This document shows, one piece after another, positions 8,426-17,073 of a stretch of 64,000 bases of DNA. The translations under genes were made by a program, and so were the position numbers. A model generated the notes under the pieces. It had not been told where the DNA came from. It made no database searches and saw only the letters and a list, made by a program, of their open reading frames with translations. Position 1 is the stretch's first letter. Each line of letters opens with the position of its first letter. The stretch is from Salarchaeum japonicum (GTDB lineage: Archaea; Halobacteriota; Halobacteria; Halobacteriales; Halobacteriaceae): positions 749,564 through 813,563 of the forward strand of contig NZ_CP085324.1 of NCBI RefSeq assembly GCF_020614395.1, read 5' to 3'.

Positions 8426-9378
8426 TCCACGCGGTTCTTCAGTTCTTCACCGGCGTCGAGACGCCGGACGTTCTCCGCGAGGATGTCCGCGAGCCGCGTC
8501 CAGTGCTGTGGCGTGTGGCCGGCGTTGTGCGGCGTGACGAGGCAGTTGTCGAGCGTCCAGAGCACGTGGTCGGGCGGGAGCGGTTCGGGGTCGGTCACGT
8601 CGAGCGCCGCCCCGCGAATGCTCTCGCCGCGGAGCGCGTCCACGAGCGCGTCCGTCTCCACGACGCCGCCGCGCGCGACGTTCACCAGGACGGCGTCGGG
8701 TTCGAGCGTCTCGAACGCCGCCGCGTCCACGAGGCCCGCCGTGGTCTCGGTGAGCGGGCACGCGAGCACGACGTAGTCGCTTCGCGCGAACGCGTCGTGC
8801 ACGTCCGCGGGGTCGAACCCGACGACTTCGTCCGTCGGCCCGCCCTTCTCGGGCGTGTACCGGACGCCGATTGTGTGCGCGCCGAACCCGCGGAGGCGCT
8901 GTTCGACCTCGGTGCCGATAGCGCCCAGTCCGACGATGGTGACGGTCGCGTCCGTGAGTTCGCCGTGGGCCTTGTAGTGCCGCCACTCGCCGCGCTCGGA
9001 CTGCCGGAAGCCCTGCTGGAGATTCCGCGCGAACGTCAACAGATAGCCCAGGACTTGCTCGGCGATGCCGGGCGCGTGGATGCCCGCGCCGTTCGTCACC
9101 GCGACGCCGCGCTCGCGCAGGGCGTCCATCGGAAGGTGGTTGTAGCCCGCGTACGCGCACGCGAACAACTCGATGTCGCGGGCGGCGTCAAGCAGGTCGG
9201 TGTCGATGCCGGTTCCGGTCACTATCTCGGCGTCCGCGACCGCCTCGCGTTCCGCCCGCGGGGTCGCCGCGTACCGGATCTCGTGGTCGGGGAGTCGCGC
9301 TTCGAGGGCGTCCGCGTACTTGCGCGACGACAGGCCGTGGGTGTCCGCGCGCAACACCGCTATCGTGGGTTCGGTCAC
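8422..9378 (-). CDS. D-isomer specific 2-hydroxyacid dehydrogenase
   Basis: This 318-residue NAD(P)-dependent oxidoreductase is of the D-2-hydroxyacid dehydrogenase/phosphoglycerate dehydrogenase fold. It has the dinucleotide motif GLGAIG (150-155), catalytic Arg in NVARGGVV, Glu in the DPEPLP segment and His in TPHNAG. It lacks a C-terminal ACT domain, so it is not full-length SerA; glyoxylate/hydroxypyruvate reductase or a 2-ketoacid reductase is more likely. The substrate is not determinable. It is cytoplasmic. The upstream space to 9484 contains no other gene and probably holds two divergent promoters. Confidence 0.88.
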   Translation of the reverse strand: MTEPTIAVLRADTHGLSSRKYADALEARLPDHEIRYAATPRAEREAVADAEIVTGTGIDTDLLDAARDIELFACAYAGYNHLPMDALRERGVAVTNGAGIHAPGIAEQVLGYLLTFARNLQQGFRQSERGEWRHYKAHGELTDATVTIVGLGAIGTEVEQRLRGFGAHTIGVRYTPEKGGPTDEVVGFDPADVHDAFARSDYVVLACPLTETTAGLVDAAAFETLEPDAVLVNVARGGVVETDALVDALRGESIRGAALDVTDPEPLPPDHVLWTLDNCLVTPHNAGHTPQHWTRLADILAENVRRLDAGEELKNRVD

Positions 9379-9483
9379 GTCTCAGTCTCCACCCGCGACC
9401 GCCTAATCCGTTTCCGTCGCGGCGTCGCGTCCGCGTTCGCCGGTTTGCCAAGGGTTTTTGGCGGGCATCGGCAATCTCGGGGT

Positions 9484-9711
9484 ATGAGCGACGATGCGAG
9501 CCTGTCCTGTCACGCGAAACTCGCCCGCGTGGTGCTCGCGAACCGCGGCCCCCTCTCCCCGAGCGAGATTGCGGACGAAGCCCGCATCTCCGAGGCGGAC
9601 GCCGCCACCGCGATGGACGAACTCGTCGAGGCCGGGCGCGCCGAGTGCGTCTGCGGCGTCTGCGAGACCCGCGAACAGGTGTACGCGCTCCTCGAAGAAG
9701 CGAAGGCGTAG
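9484..9711 (+). CDS. Small winged-helix (MarR/ArsR-like) DNA-binding protein
   Basis: This 75-residue protein is almost entirely one winged-helix domain. The recognisable helix-turn-helix reads LSPSEIADEARISEADAATAMDELVEAGRAE and is followed by a short wing containing the cysteines CVCGVC. Three cysteines plus one near the N-terminus (SLSCHAKL) could bind a metal or sense redox, which is inference. The target is unknown. It stands alone between divergent and convergent neighbours, so it is probably monocistronic. The ATG at 9484 is preceded by a T-tract about 30 bp upstream, consistent with a leaderless message. Confidence 0.7.
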   Translation: MSDDASLSCHAKLARVVLANRGPLSPSEIADEARISEADAATAMDELVEAGRAECVCGVCETREQVYALLEEAKA

Positions 9712-9987
9712 CCCTCTTAGCCACGCCCGCCCTATCCCGGGTGCGCGCCGTTTGTCCCCACCCGAGCCAGCCTACCAGGGTGCGATGACGACTGGAGAAC
9801 CCCGGCGTGCAAAACACCTGTCGCGCAAGCGACCGCGGAACGGTTTCGGGGCCGGCGAGTACGGCTCCGGGGTAGCGTCCATCGCTCGCCCGCCACGAGG
9901 GTTTCCCGGCCGACGCGGCACGCCGCCTCGGGATGACGCCGGTCGTTAGTGTTGCGGGCGACATTCTACGCGAGAGCGACGGGCTTC
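9712..9987. other. Intergenic space between two converging genes
   Basis: This 276 bp stretch has no convincing reading frame. It contains one good stem: CCGA, one mismatch, GCGGC, a 2-nt loop, GCCGC, one mismatch, TCGG (about 9910-9933). There is no T-tract, tRNA-like arm, RNase P core or SRP helix that I can recognise. It may simply hold the 3' UTRs of the two flanking genes. Confidence 0.4.
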
Positions 9988-11130
9988 TCAGTCGGCCGTC
10001 GCGTTTTTGATACCCGTCACCAGTCGATACGTGACGTTCTGTTGCGTCCCGGAGACGCCGGCGAACCCGAACGTGTAGTCGCCGCGGGCCGGGTCGTCGT
10101 GGAGCGAGAAGGACGTCCCGTTCTCGGTCGCGGTCACGTAGACTGCGTCGCCGGGTTCGAGGCGGGCGTTCGTGGTGACGGTGCCCGCCACGTCACCGGC
10201 GCGCGCCGAGGGATTAGAGCCCCAGACGGGGTCGGTGGACGCGCCGACGCGGAGCGTCGTGTTCGCCGGGAGCGCACCGCCGCCGGTGTTCCGGAGTTCG
10301 ACCGCGTGGCCGTCCGCGACTATCGACAGCGAGAGGTGCGGAACGTCCCCGACCCAGGACGGCGGCCCGCTCCACTCCGCGTCGGCGTCGAGCGCTATCG
10401 AGTGCTCGGTGCGCACCGTCTCGCCGTCGGAGTTCACGGTCGTCGCGGCGTCGATGTCGTGGACGACGCCGTCGGGGGTGACGAGCACCGTTCCCTCGTA
10501 GGCGTCGTACAGTCCGTTAGCGGGCGACGGCTCGTCGGCGGTGAACTGGACGAACGTCCGGCCGCCGCGTTCGACGGTTCCGTTGACGCTGTAGTTCCCG
10601 CCGGCGAGGAGCAGATGGAGCGCGGACCGTGGTTCGAACACGTCGTCGTTCGTCCACGCGCGAGTATTGGTGAATGAGTCCTGCACGACGCTGTAGAACG
10701 TCTCTTCGTCCGCGGTGACCCGCACGTACTCGCGCGCGTCCGTCCCGTAGAACGCCTCGGTGACGCGCTCGCCGTCGGCGGTGCGCTCGAACGTGCTGTA
10801 GTACGGCGTCCGGTTCGCGCCGCGCGCGTAGCTCCGAACGACGGTCTCGTCCGCGTTCGTCCACCGCTGCGTGAGCACCGTCGGTTCGTTTGCCGTCGCG
10901 GCGGCGTGCGCGTCGAGGAGGACGGAGACGTTCACGAGCGTCCCGTTCGCCGCGACCCCCGGCGGGTACTGCTCCGCGCTGACGTTCCCTGTCGTTCCGG
11001 TCGTCGCGGCGCTGGTCGTCGGTGCGGTCGTCTCGGTGACGCTGGTGGGCGTCCCGCCGCTACAGCCGGCGGTGACGAGGAGGAGGGCGACGCAGCCGAC
11101 GAGGGCCGCGCGTCGTATCGGAGACCTCAT
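9988..11130 (-). CDS. Secreted haloarchaeal lipoprotein, function unknown
   Basis: This 380-residue protein has a basic N-terminus with paired Arg, a hydrophobic core and the lipobox TAGC (about 20-23), so it should be exported and lipid-anchored. A Thr/Ser/Ala-rich linker with N-glycosylation sequons follows (about 25-50). The body (about 60-270) resembles haloarchaeal outer lipoproteins of the LolA/LppX-like type, with repeated strands and segments such as FYSVVQDSF. A C-terminal beta domain (about 270-375) looks like an immunoglobulin-like fold with RLEPGDAVYVT. The enzymatic function is unknown. It is monocistronic. Confidence 0.75.
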   Translation of the reverse strand: MRSPIRRAALVGCVALLLVTAGCSGGTPTSVTETTAPTTSAATTGTTGNVSAEQYPPGVAANGTLVNVSVLLDAHAAATANEPTVLTQRWTNADETVVRSYARGANRTPYYSTFERTADGERVTEAFYGTDAREYVRVTADEETFYSVVQDSFTNTRAWTNDDVFEPRSALHLLLAGGNYSVNGTVERGGRTFVQFTADEPSPANGLYDAYEGTVLVTPDGVVHDIDAATTVNSDGETVRTEHSIALDADAEWSGPPSWVGDVPHLSLSIVADGHAVELRNTGGGALPANTTLRVGASTDPVWGSNPSARAGDVAGTVTTNARLEPGDAVYVTATENGTSFSLHDDPARGDYTFGFAGVSGTQQNVTYRLVTGIKNATAD

Positions 11131-11224
11131 ATTATTGACCTGGTTCGCGCTGCTCTAAAAGTCTCGTGGGTAGCGCGCGTCGGAACGGCTACGGGGCCGT
11201 CCGTCGAACGCCCTGTATGAACGG

Positions 11225-11623
11225 GTGGCGGACGCGGTGAGCGCGGGCGTTGAGCGGCCGCTGGGTCGGGTGTACGACGCGGCGTACGCGGGCGTGCCGA
11301 ACTGGGACATCGGGCGGCCGCAGCGGCCGTTCGTTCGACTGGTGGAGTCTGGCGTCCTCGACTCCGCGATGTTCCACGTGCTCGGCGACCGCGAGCGCGA
11401 CGCGTTCGTCCGGGAACTCGACGCCGTCTTCGAATCTGATGGTCTCTACTGCGTGCTCGGCGACCGCCGGCAGGACGACCGCGACGTGTACGGCGTGAGC
11501 GTCCCGGAACTCCGCGAGCGCTTCCCCGCCGAACGCTGGGAGTTCGTCCACGCGGAGGAGGCCGCGTTCGAGCGGCGGTGGGGCGCGACGCCCGCCGTGT
11601 TCGCGGTGCTGCGGCGGCGGTGA
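11225..11623 (+). pseudogene. Class I SAM methyltransferase (thiopurine methyltransferase-like) with internal deletion
   Basis: The 132-residue frame begins like a thiopurine S-methyltransferase-type enzyme (YDAAYAGVPNWDIGRPQRPFVRLVESGVL). It then jumps directly to the late part of the same fold (DSAMFHVLGDRERDAFVRELDAV, then RYY-like strand GLYCVLGDR and a C-terminal VSVPELRERFPAERWEF). The SAM-binding centre that should lie between, including motif I VLDxGCGTG and the acidic motif II, is absent. Intact relatives are about 200 residues or more. The frame itself is open, so the remnant may still be translated, but it cannot bind SAM normally. The start GTG 11225 is provisional; an ATG at 11217 is out of frame. 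Confidence 0.7.
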
Positions 11624-11662
11624 GGCGAACGGTTTTCACGTCTCGCGGCCCTCGATTCAGGT

Positions 11663-12943
11663 ATGACTCTCGACCCGGAGCGCGTCGCCGAGCTCGGCCC
11701 CGAGCGACGCCGCGCGCTCTTCGAACGCGACGCGGGCGTGGAGGCGGTTCGCGGGGACGTTCGCGATATCCTCTCGCGGGTTCGCGCGGAGGGCGACGCG
11801 GCGCTCCGCGAGTTCGCGCGCGAGTTCGACGACACCGACGTGGGGAACCTCGACGTGACCGACGCGGCCGAGCGCGCGTACGACGACCTCGACGACGACA
11901 CCCGGCAGGCCATCGACGACGCCGTCGAGAACGTCCGCGAGTTCCACGAGGCCCAGGTTCCCGATGACTGGCGCGAGGCGTTCGACGGCCGCGAACTCGG
12001 CCGGCGGTTCCGCCCCATCGAGCGCGCTGGCGTCTACGTCCCCGGCGGCGCGGCGGCCTACCCGTCGTCGGCCATCATGGGCGTCGTGCCGGCGAAGGTG
12101 GCGGGCGTGGAGCAGGTGGCGGTGGCGACGCCGCCCGCGGACGAGATGAACCCGGTGACGCTCGCGGCGATTCACGCGGCGGGCGCGGACACCGTGTACG
12201 CGGTCGGGGGCGCGCAGGCCGTCGGCGCGCTCGCGTACGGCACGGAGACCGTCAACTCCGTCCAGCTCGTCGTCGGTCCCGGAAATAAGTGGGTGACCGC
12301 GGCGAAGGCCGAGGTTCGGGGCGAGGTCGAAATCGACTTCCTCGCCGGACCGAGCGAGGTTCTGGTGCTCGCGGACGACACCGCCGACCCGGCGCTGGTC
12401 GCGGCGGACGCGCTCGCGCAGGCCGAACACGACCCGAACGCGTCCGTCGTCGTCGTCACGGACGACGAAGCAACCGCGGACGCCGTCTGCGGGGAAATCG
12501 ACGCCCGCCTCGGCGAGCGCGAGCGCGCGGACATCATCGAGGAGTGCTTGCAGGGCGATGCGAGCGGCGTGTTCGTCGCGCGCTCGCAGAGCGAGGCCGT
12601 GCTGTTCGCGGAGGAGTACGCGGCCGAACACCTCTCGATTCAGGCCGCCGACGACGAGGACATCCTCGACCGCATCACGAACGCGGGAAGCGTCTTCCTC
12701 GGGCCGTACACGCCCGTCGCGGCCGGCGACTACGCCACCGGCACGAACCACGTCCTCCCGACGAACGGTCGGGCGAAGGTCACCGGCGGCCTCAGCGTGG
12801 ACACGTTCCTCCGCGCGACCACCGTCCAGCGCCTCGACCGCGACTCCCTCGGCGACATCCGGGACACCGTGACGACGCTCGCGAACGCCGAAGGCCTCGA
12901 AGGCCACGCCGCCAGCGTGGACGCCCGGTTCCGCGACGAGTAG
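11663..12943 (+). CDS. hisD: Histidinol dehydrogenase
   Basis: HisD performs the last two steps of histidine synthesis, oxidising L-histidinol to histidine with two NAD. The 426-residue length is normal. Conserved segments are ERAGVYVPGG near 120, VGGAQAVGALAYGTE near 188, VVGPGNKWV near 213, the zinc/catalytic EH pair in AEHLSIQ near 325, and the C-terminal GLSVDTFLR and EGLEGHAAS. It stands apart from other his genes, as is common in haloarchaea. It starts 40 bp after the degraded methyltransferase gene. Confidence 0.96.
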   Translation: MTLDPERVAELGPERRRALFERDAGVEAVRGDVRDILSRVRAEGDAALREFAREFDDTDVGNLDVTDAAERAYDDLDDDTRQAIDDAVENVREFHEAQVPDDWREAFDGRELGRRFRPIERAGVYVPGGAAAYPSSAIMGVVPAKVAGVEQVAVATPPADEMNPVTLAAIHAAGADTVYAVGGAQAVGALAYGTETVNSVQLVVGPGNKWVTAAKAEVRGEVEIDFLAGPSEVLVLADDTADPALVAADALAQAEHDPNASVVVVTDDEATADAVCGEIDARLGERERADIIEECLQGDASGVFVARSQSEAVLFAEEYAAEHLSIQAADDEDILDRITNAGSVFLGPYTPVAAGDYATGTNHVLPTNGRAKVTGGLSVDTFLRATTVQRLDRDSLGDIRDTVTTLANAEGLEGHAASVDARFRDE

Positions 12944-12960
12944 TCGGGTTCGACGGCGAA

Positions 12961-12970
12961 CTTATATTTC
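12961..12970 (+). promoter_or_regulatory. TATA box of the membrane-protein operon
   Basis: CTTATATTTC lies 21-30 bp upstream of the ATG at 12991. This is an excellent archaeal TATA element and implies a leaderless transcript that begins close to the ATG. Confidence 0.65.
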
Positions 12971-12990
12971 CGAACCTACTCTCGCTAGCT

Positions 12991-13911
12991 ATGTTCGTCG
13001 GCCACGAGATGCTCGCGTTCGCCCTCGTCGCCCTCGCGGCCCTCCGACTCGGCCGCTCGCGACCGGAGGCGCTCGCGCTCGGCGTCGCCGCGGGCGCGTT
13101 CGCCGCCGTCCCCGACGTGGACATGGTGTACGCGCCCGCCGGCCTGCTCGGCCTCGACTCCGCGGGCGCGTTCGCCGCCGCGAACGCCTTCTGGGGCGCG
13201 TCCACCGTCGTCCATCGCGCGATGACGCACTCGCTCGTCCTCGCCGTCCCCGCCGCCCTCGGGTTCGCGCTCGCCGCCCACGACGCTCGAAACAGGTGGC
13301 TCGCCGCGCCCGTCCTGCTCGCGCTCGTCGGCGTCGCCGCCGTCGCGAGCGGGCTGCTCGGCGCGTTCGTCATGACCGTGTACGTCGCCGCGGGCGCGCT
13401 CGTCGCCGTGTTCGCCGCGCGCCGTCTCGCCCTCGGCCCGCGGGAGGTCGCGGCGGTCGCGCTCGCCGGCCTCGTCACGCATCCGTTCGGCGACCTGTTC
13501 ACGGGCGACGCCCCGGCGTTCTTCTACCCGTTCTCGAACCTCGTGTTCGACGGCCGGGTCGCGCTCGCCGCCGACCCCACCCTCCACCTGCTCGGCGCGT
13601 TCGGCGTCGAACTCGCCGCCATCTGGCTCGGCGTCCTCACTTACCTCCATCTCACCGAGCGCTCGCCGTGGCGACACCTGAACGTCCGCGCGGCGGGCGG
13701 CGCGGCGTACGCGCTCGCCGCGTTCGTCATCGCGCCGCCGACCCTCGACACTTCCTACCAGTTCGTGTTCAGCGTGCTCGCCGTCGGGTTCGTCGGCGTC
13801 GTCCCCGACTGGAAGCGCCGCCTTCCCTCGCCGCCGACCGCCGCCGTCACGGGCTTGGCCGCGGTCACCGTGGCGGGACTCGCGTACGCCGTCGCGTACG
13901 TCGCCGCCTGA
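12991..13911 (+). CDS. Membrane-bound metal-dependent hydrolase, DUF457/YdjM-like
   Basis: This 306-residue polytopic membrane protein belongs to the YdjM/DUF457 family. It has about seven hydrophobic segments. Conserved polar residues are embedded in them: GHE at 4-6, DVDM near 36, HRAMTHS near 75 and THPFGD near 162. These His/Asp residues are the presumed metal site of this family, whose substrate is unknown. ATG 12991 was chosen because it follows a strong TATA box and gives the family's typical N-terminus. The frame remains open further upstream only as a shadow of hisD. It heads a three-gene membrane block. Confidence 0.82.
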   Translation: MFVGHEMLAFALVALAALRLGRSRPEALALGVAAGAFAAVPDVDMVYAPAGLLGLDSAGAFAAANAFWGASTVVHRAMTHSLVLAVPAALGFALAAHDARNRWLAAPVLLALVGVAAVASGLLGAFVMTVYVAAGALVAVFAARRLALGPREVAAVALAGLVTHPFGDLFTGDAPAFFYPFSNLVFDGRVALAADPTLHLLGAFGVELAAIWLGVLTYLHLTERSPWRHLNVRAAGGAAYALAAFVIAPPTLDTSYQFVFSVLAVGFVGVVPDWKRRLPSPPTAAVTGLAAVTVAGLAYAVAYVAA

Positions 13912-13951
13912 CCCCCAAAGTTTGGTAACCGGGGGACTCCAAGCACGCGTG

Positions 13952-14716
13952 ATGAGTCAGTCGGGACAACTGGAGTCGTTCCTCGAAGACCGAGAGCTGA
14001 ACGCCGCGCTCGCCTGGATACTGGTCGGGTTCGTCGCGCTCGTCGCCGTGGAGAGCGCGCTCGACCGCGACTGGGTGTGGGTCGGCGTCACGCTCGTCAT
14101 CACCGCGCTCGCCGTCGTCCCGCCCCTCGCCTACCGAAACCCCCGCGTGATGTTGCCGTGGGAGGTGCTCGCGCTCGCCGTCGTCCCCGACCTCGCGCGC
14201 GCCCTCCTCTACACGCCGTTCGTCGTCGACCTCGCGACCTACCTCTCCGTCGCGGCGCTCGCGCTCGTCGTCGCCGTCGAACTCGACGTGTTCACCGCCG
14301 TCCGGATGACCGAGTGGTTCGCCGTGCTGTTCGTCGTGCTCTCCACGCTCGCCACCGCGGGCGTGCTCGCCGTCGGCCAGTGGCTCTCGGACGTGTTCTT
14401 CGGCACGCACTTCCTCTACACCGAATCCCCCGAGATTCCCGCGCAGGTCGCGAACGGCGGCGCGGCTGACACCCTGCTCTGGCTGTCGGACGTGTTCGTC
14501 GGCACCACCTTCACCGGGCCGACCGCGCTCTCCGTCCCGCCCGCCGTCGAACAGGCCGCGCTGGACGCCCTGATGTGGGACTTCGTCGCCGCCACCGTCG
14601 TCGGCATCCTCGCCGGCGTCGTGTTCGAGCGGTACTTCCGGCGGCGCGCGAACGCCCACCTCCGCCTCCCCGAGGGCGTCGAAGAAACGCTCGACATCGA
14701 GGAGGCGGGCGAATGA
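13952..14716 (+). CDS. Polytopic membrane protein, unknown family
   Basis: This 254-residue protein has about six hydrophobic segments, starting near residue 18 (AALAWILVGFVALVAVE), and a cytoplasmic C-terminal tail rich in Arg and Glu. I do not recognise the family. ATG 13952 is preceded by a GTG at 13949 out of frame context (GTGATG); the ATG is preferred. It starts 40 bp after the DUF457 gene and overlaps the next membrane gene by 4 bp (ATGA), so the two are probably translated together and may form a complex. Confidence 0.7.
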   Translation: MSQSGQLESFLEDRELNAALAWILVGFVALVAVESALDRDWVWVGVTLVITALAVVPPLAYRNPRVMLPWEVLALAVVPDLARALLYTPFVVDLATYLSVAALALVVAVELDVFTAVRMTEWFAVLFVVLSTLATAGVLAVGQWLSDVFFGTHFLYTESPEIPAQVANGGAADTLLWLSDVFVGTTFTGPTALSVPPAVEQAALDALMWDFVAATVVGILAGVVFERYFRRRANAHLRLPEGVEETLDIEEAGE

Positions 14717-15351
14717 AACTCCGGGACGCCCTCGGCGTGAGCGAGACGACCCAGCGCCGAATCACGCGCGCGATGCAGCTCTCCCTCGTCGGCATCGTCT
14801 TCGTCGGCGTCGACCGCGGGAACCCCGGGATCGTCGTGAACGGCGCGGTCGCGCTCGGCGTGACGTACGTCCCCGCGCTCCTGGAGCGAGACTACAACCT
14901 CCCGATGGACTCCGGGCTCGTCCTCTGGATGACGCTCGCCGCGTTCCTGCACGCGGTCGGCACGCTCGGCCCCTACCGGAACGTCGCGTGGTGGGATCAC
15001 GTCACGCACGCGCTCTCCTCGTCGCTCGTCGCCGGCGCGGGCTACGCGTTCACGCGCGCCGTGGACGAACACAGCGACGACATCGAGTTCCCGCCCCGTT
15101 TCTCGTTCGCGCTCATCCTCCTCGTCGTCCTCGCGTTCGGCGTGCTCTGGGAAGTCCTGGAGTTCGCGCTCAGTCAGGCGGGGAACGCGCTCGGACAGGG
15201 CGGTTCCGTCCTCACCCAGTACGGCCTCGAAGACACCATCAAAGACCTCGTGTACAACACGCTCGGCGGCGTCATCGTCGCCATCTGGGGAACCGCGTAC
15301 CTCGCGGACGTGGCGAGCGCGGTTCGCGAACGCTACCTCAGCGGCGGATAG
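14713..15351 (+). CDS. Polytopic membrane protein, YjdF/DUF2238-like
   Basis: This 212-residue protein has five to six hydrophobic segments. A membrane-embedded [16 protein letters not shown] motif near residue 94 resembles the D-H-x-x-H core of the YjdF/DUF2238 family, whose role is unknown. A second conserved stretch, [11 protein letters not shown] near 146, also fits that family. Its start overlaps the stop of the preceding membrane gene as ATGA. It ends directly before a T6 tract that probably terminates the three-gene transcript. Confidence 0.68.
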   Translation: MKLRDALGVSETTQRRITRAMQLSLVGIVFVGVDRGNPGIVVNGAVALGVTYVPALLERDYNLPMDSGLVLWMTLAAFLHAVGTLGPYRNVAWWDHVTHALSSSLVAGAGYAFTRAVDEHSDDIEFPPRFSFALILLVVLAFGVLWEVLEFALSQAGNALGQGGSVLTQYGLEDTIKDLVYNTLGGVIVAIWGTAYLADVASAVRERYLSGG

Positions 15352-15357
15352 TTTTTT
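15352..15357 (+). terminator. T6 tract after the membrane operon
   Basis: Six T residues follow immediately after the stop codon of the last membrane gene. Oligo-T tracts are the usual archaeal termination signal. The tract also lies about 26-31 bp before the dodecin start, so it could double as a weak promoter element. Confidence 0.45.
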
Positions 15358-15382
15358 CCGGCTCTCCCGCCCACCTCCGCGT

Positions 15383-15580
15383 ATGGTGTACAAGAAAATC
15401 ACCCTCATCGGGCGGAGCGAGGAGAGTTTCGAAGCCGCAGTGGACAACGCAATCGACCGCGCCGAGGAGACCCTCGACAACGTCTCCTGGGTGGAGGTCG
15501 TCGAGCAGGGCGTCGAAGTCGGGAGCGTCGAGAATCGAGAGTACCAGGCGGAAGTCGAAGTCGCGTTCGCGCTCGACTAA
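15383..15580 (+). CDS. Dodecin (flavin-storage/buffer protein)
   Basis: Dodecin forms a hollow 12-mer that binds riboflavin-type ligands in pairs. The 65-residue chain starts [22 protein letters not shown]. It keeps the flavin-stacking Trp36 and the hydrogen-bonding Gln55 known from the Halobacterium salinarum protein. In haloarchaea dodecin sequesters riboflavin/lumichrome and protects from photochemical damage. The gene is single and complete, and its stop overlaps the convergent HesB gene by 4 bp. Confidence 0.95.
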   Translation: MVYKKITLIGRSEESFEAAVDNAIDRAEETLDNVSWVEVVEQGVEVGSVENREYQAEVEVAFALD

Positions 15581-15942
15581 GTTCGGAAGGACTCGCCGCA
15601 GCCGCATTCGGCTTCGACGTTCGGGTTCTCGACGTGGAAGCCCGCGGCCTGCAGGCCGTTCTCGTAGTCGAGTTCGCTTCCCTCGATGTACTTCAGGCTA
15701 CTCGGATCGACGAACACGCGAAGCCCGTGGTGCTCGGTGATGGTGTCGTCGCCCTCGGGTTCGTCGTCGAACCGCATCCCGTAGGAGAGGCCCGCACAGC
15801 CGCCCTGCTGGACGAACAGGCGGAGTCCAGCGATGTCCGTGTCGAGGCCTTCGCTTTCGAGGAGGTTGATGGCCTGCGAGGCCGCTTCCTCGGTGACCGT
15901 GACCGGCGCGCCGTCGCCGCCGGACTCGGCAGTCGTACTCAT
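15577..15942 (-). CDS. HesB/IscA/ErpA-type iron-sulfur carrier
   Basis: This 121-residue A-type Fe-S carrier has the three conserved cysteines C49 (QQGGCAG) and C113-x-C115 (ECGCGESF), which hold a 2Fe-2S cluster between subunits. It delivers clusters to apoproteins in the cytoplasm. An N-terminal extension of about 12 residues rich in Gly/Asp is typical of halophilic proteins. It is oriented convergently with dodecin and lies 48 bp downstream of the small MscS gene on the same strand, so co-transcription is possible. Confidence 0.93.
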   Translation of the reverse strand: MSTTAESGGDGAPVTVTEEAASQAINLLESEGLDTDIAGLRLFVQQGGCAGLSYGMRFDDEPEGDDTITEHHGLRVFVDPSSLKYIEGSELDYENGLQAAGFHVENPNVEAECGCGESFRT

Positions 15943-15990
15943 ACTCGTTCTTTCTTCGGCCAGCGGAATAAGGATGCCGCCCCCAGCAGT

Positions 15991-16524
15991 CTACTCGGTG
16001 TCGTGCTCGCTCGCGCGCTTCGTCCACTTCTTCTCGATTTCGGCGTTCGCGCGCACGACGGTGTCGCCGTCCACGCTGATTCGGGTCTTCCGGAGTTCTA
16101 TCTCCTCGACGGTGCCGGTGGTGTCGCCGGCGGTGACGGTGTCGCCGGGGTTGAAGTCGGGGTCGCGGAGGAGGTAGATGCCCGCGACGGCGTCCGCTAT
16201 CATTCCGGAGAGCGCGTACGACACGCCGAGCGCGAGGAAGCCGGAGGCGGTGCCGAGCGCGGCGGCGATGTCGTTCAGGCCGACGATGGCGAGGAAACCG
16301 AGGACGACGCCGAACCAGAGGAAGACGGCGATGACGGTCCAGCAGAACGTGACGTACAGCGGCTGGTCGTCGAACACCCGGCGGAGGAAGGCCTTCACGA
16401 CGTATCCGACGAGCTGGACGAGAACCGCGGCGAGCACGAGGAAGACGACGCCGGACGCGACCTTCGGGAGCGCGCCGACGACGCCGTCGAGGAACTCGGA
16501 GACAGTCTGTTCGATGATGCCCAT
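15991..16524 (-). CDS. Small MscS-family mechanosensitive channel
   Basis: This 177-residue membrane protein has three predicted helices. The last one (about 88-115, Gly/Ala rich: ALGTASGFLALGVSYALSGMIADAVAG) is the pore-lining TM3 of MscS. A compact beta domain follows (DFNPGDTVTAGDTTGTVEEIELRKTRI). It lacks the large C-terminal alpha/beta cage of E. coli MscS, so it is a minimal channel. It should release solutes on hypo-osmotic shock. ATG 16524 gives a natural amphipathic start MGIIEQTVSEF; the frame runs further upstream without support. A larger MscS is encoded at 21645-22541. Confidence 0.85.
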   Translation of the reverse strand: MGIIEQTVSEFLDGVVGALPKVASGVVFLVLAAVLVQLVGYVVKAFLRRVFDDQPLYVTFCWTVIAVFLWFGVVLGFLAIVGLNDIAAALGTASGFLALGVSYALSGMIADAVAGIYLLRDPDFNPGDTVTAGDTTGTVEEIELRKTRISVDGDTVVRANAEIEKKWTKRASEHDTE

Positions 16525-16642
16525 ACGGGGCGTTGCGACGGCGGGCGAATAAAACGCGGCGGCCGCCACACCCCGAACCACTCGACACGATACCAAGTCG
16601 CTAAGGGGGAGGGTGGTAGAACGGCTATACAGTGGATAGTAC

Positions 16643-17020
16643 ATGAGTGACGCCGACACAGTCGTCGAACGCTTGCGTCGCGAGTTCGGTGACGCGCTCC
16701 GCTCCGTGACGCGGTACGACGCGGACGGCTACGAAGACCTCTACGTTCGCGAGGACGTGGAATCAGGGTACGCGGACGACCGGATGGAACGAATCGCGGA
16801 GGAGACGCGGATGGAGGCGTTACAGAGCACGTACCTCCGCGACCTCTTCCAGCCCGTGCACGGCGACTTCGAGTGCACCGCCCGGTTCTTCGAGGACGGC
16901 ATCGAACTGAACTACACGGTCTCCGAGACCCGGGGGTTCGCGGTCGGCCTCGACCGGCACGCCGGGGACGCGGACTCGGTCGCCGACCGCGTCGAGCGCG
17001 CGCTCGACGACCCCTCGTAG
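16643..17020 (+). CDS. Haloarchaeal small protein, paralogue family (probably DUF7522)
   Basis: This is a 125-residue acidic cytoplasmic protein with an alpha/beta pattern: N-terminal helix, strand TRYDADGYEDLYVREDV, helical middle, then strands ELNYTVSETRGFAVGLDRHA. Two more members of the same family lie in this window (41898-42299 and 57756-58136). All share the x-Y-D/T-x-D-x-x-x-LY core and the final G-V/F-x-V-x-L-D/T-R strand. The function is unknown; the family name DUF7522 is from memory. A TATA-like CTATAC lies about 15-20 bp upstream of the ATG. Confidence 0.7.
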   Translation: MSDADTVVERLRREFGDALRSVTRYDADGYEDLYVREDVESGYADDRMERIAEETRMEALQSTYLRDLFQPVHGDFECTARFFEDGIELNYTVSETRGFAVGLDRHAGDADSVADRVERALDDPS

Positions 17021-17073
17021 CCGCCGTCGCCGGAACGTGAACGCTTTTAGACGCGCTGTCGGTACGCGGACGT

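Noticed and set aside
9712..9987. Possible SRP RNA or RNase P RNA in the intergenic region
   Set aside because: None of the conserved core motifs (SRP helix 8 tetraloop region, RNase P P4 elements) could be found.
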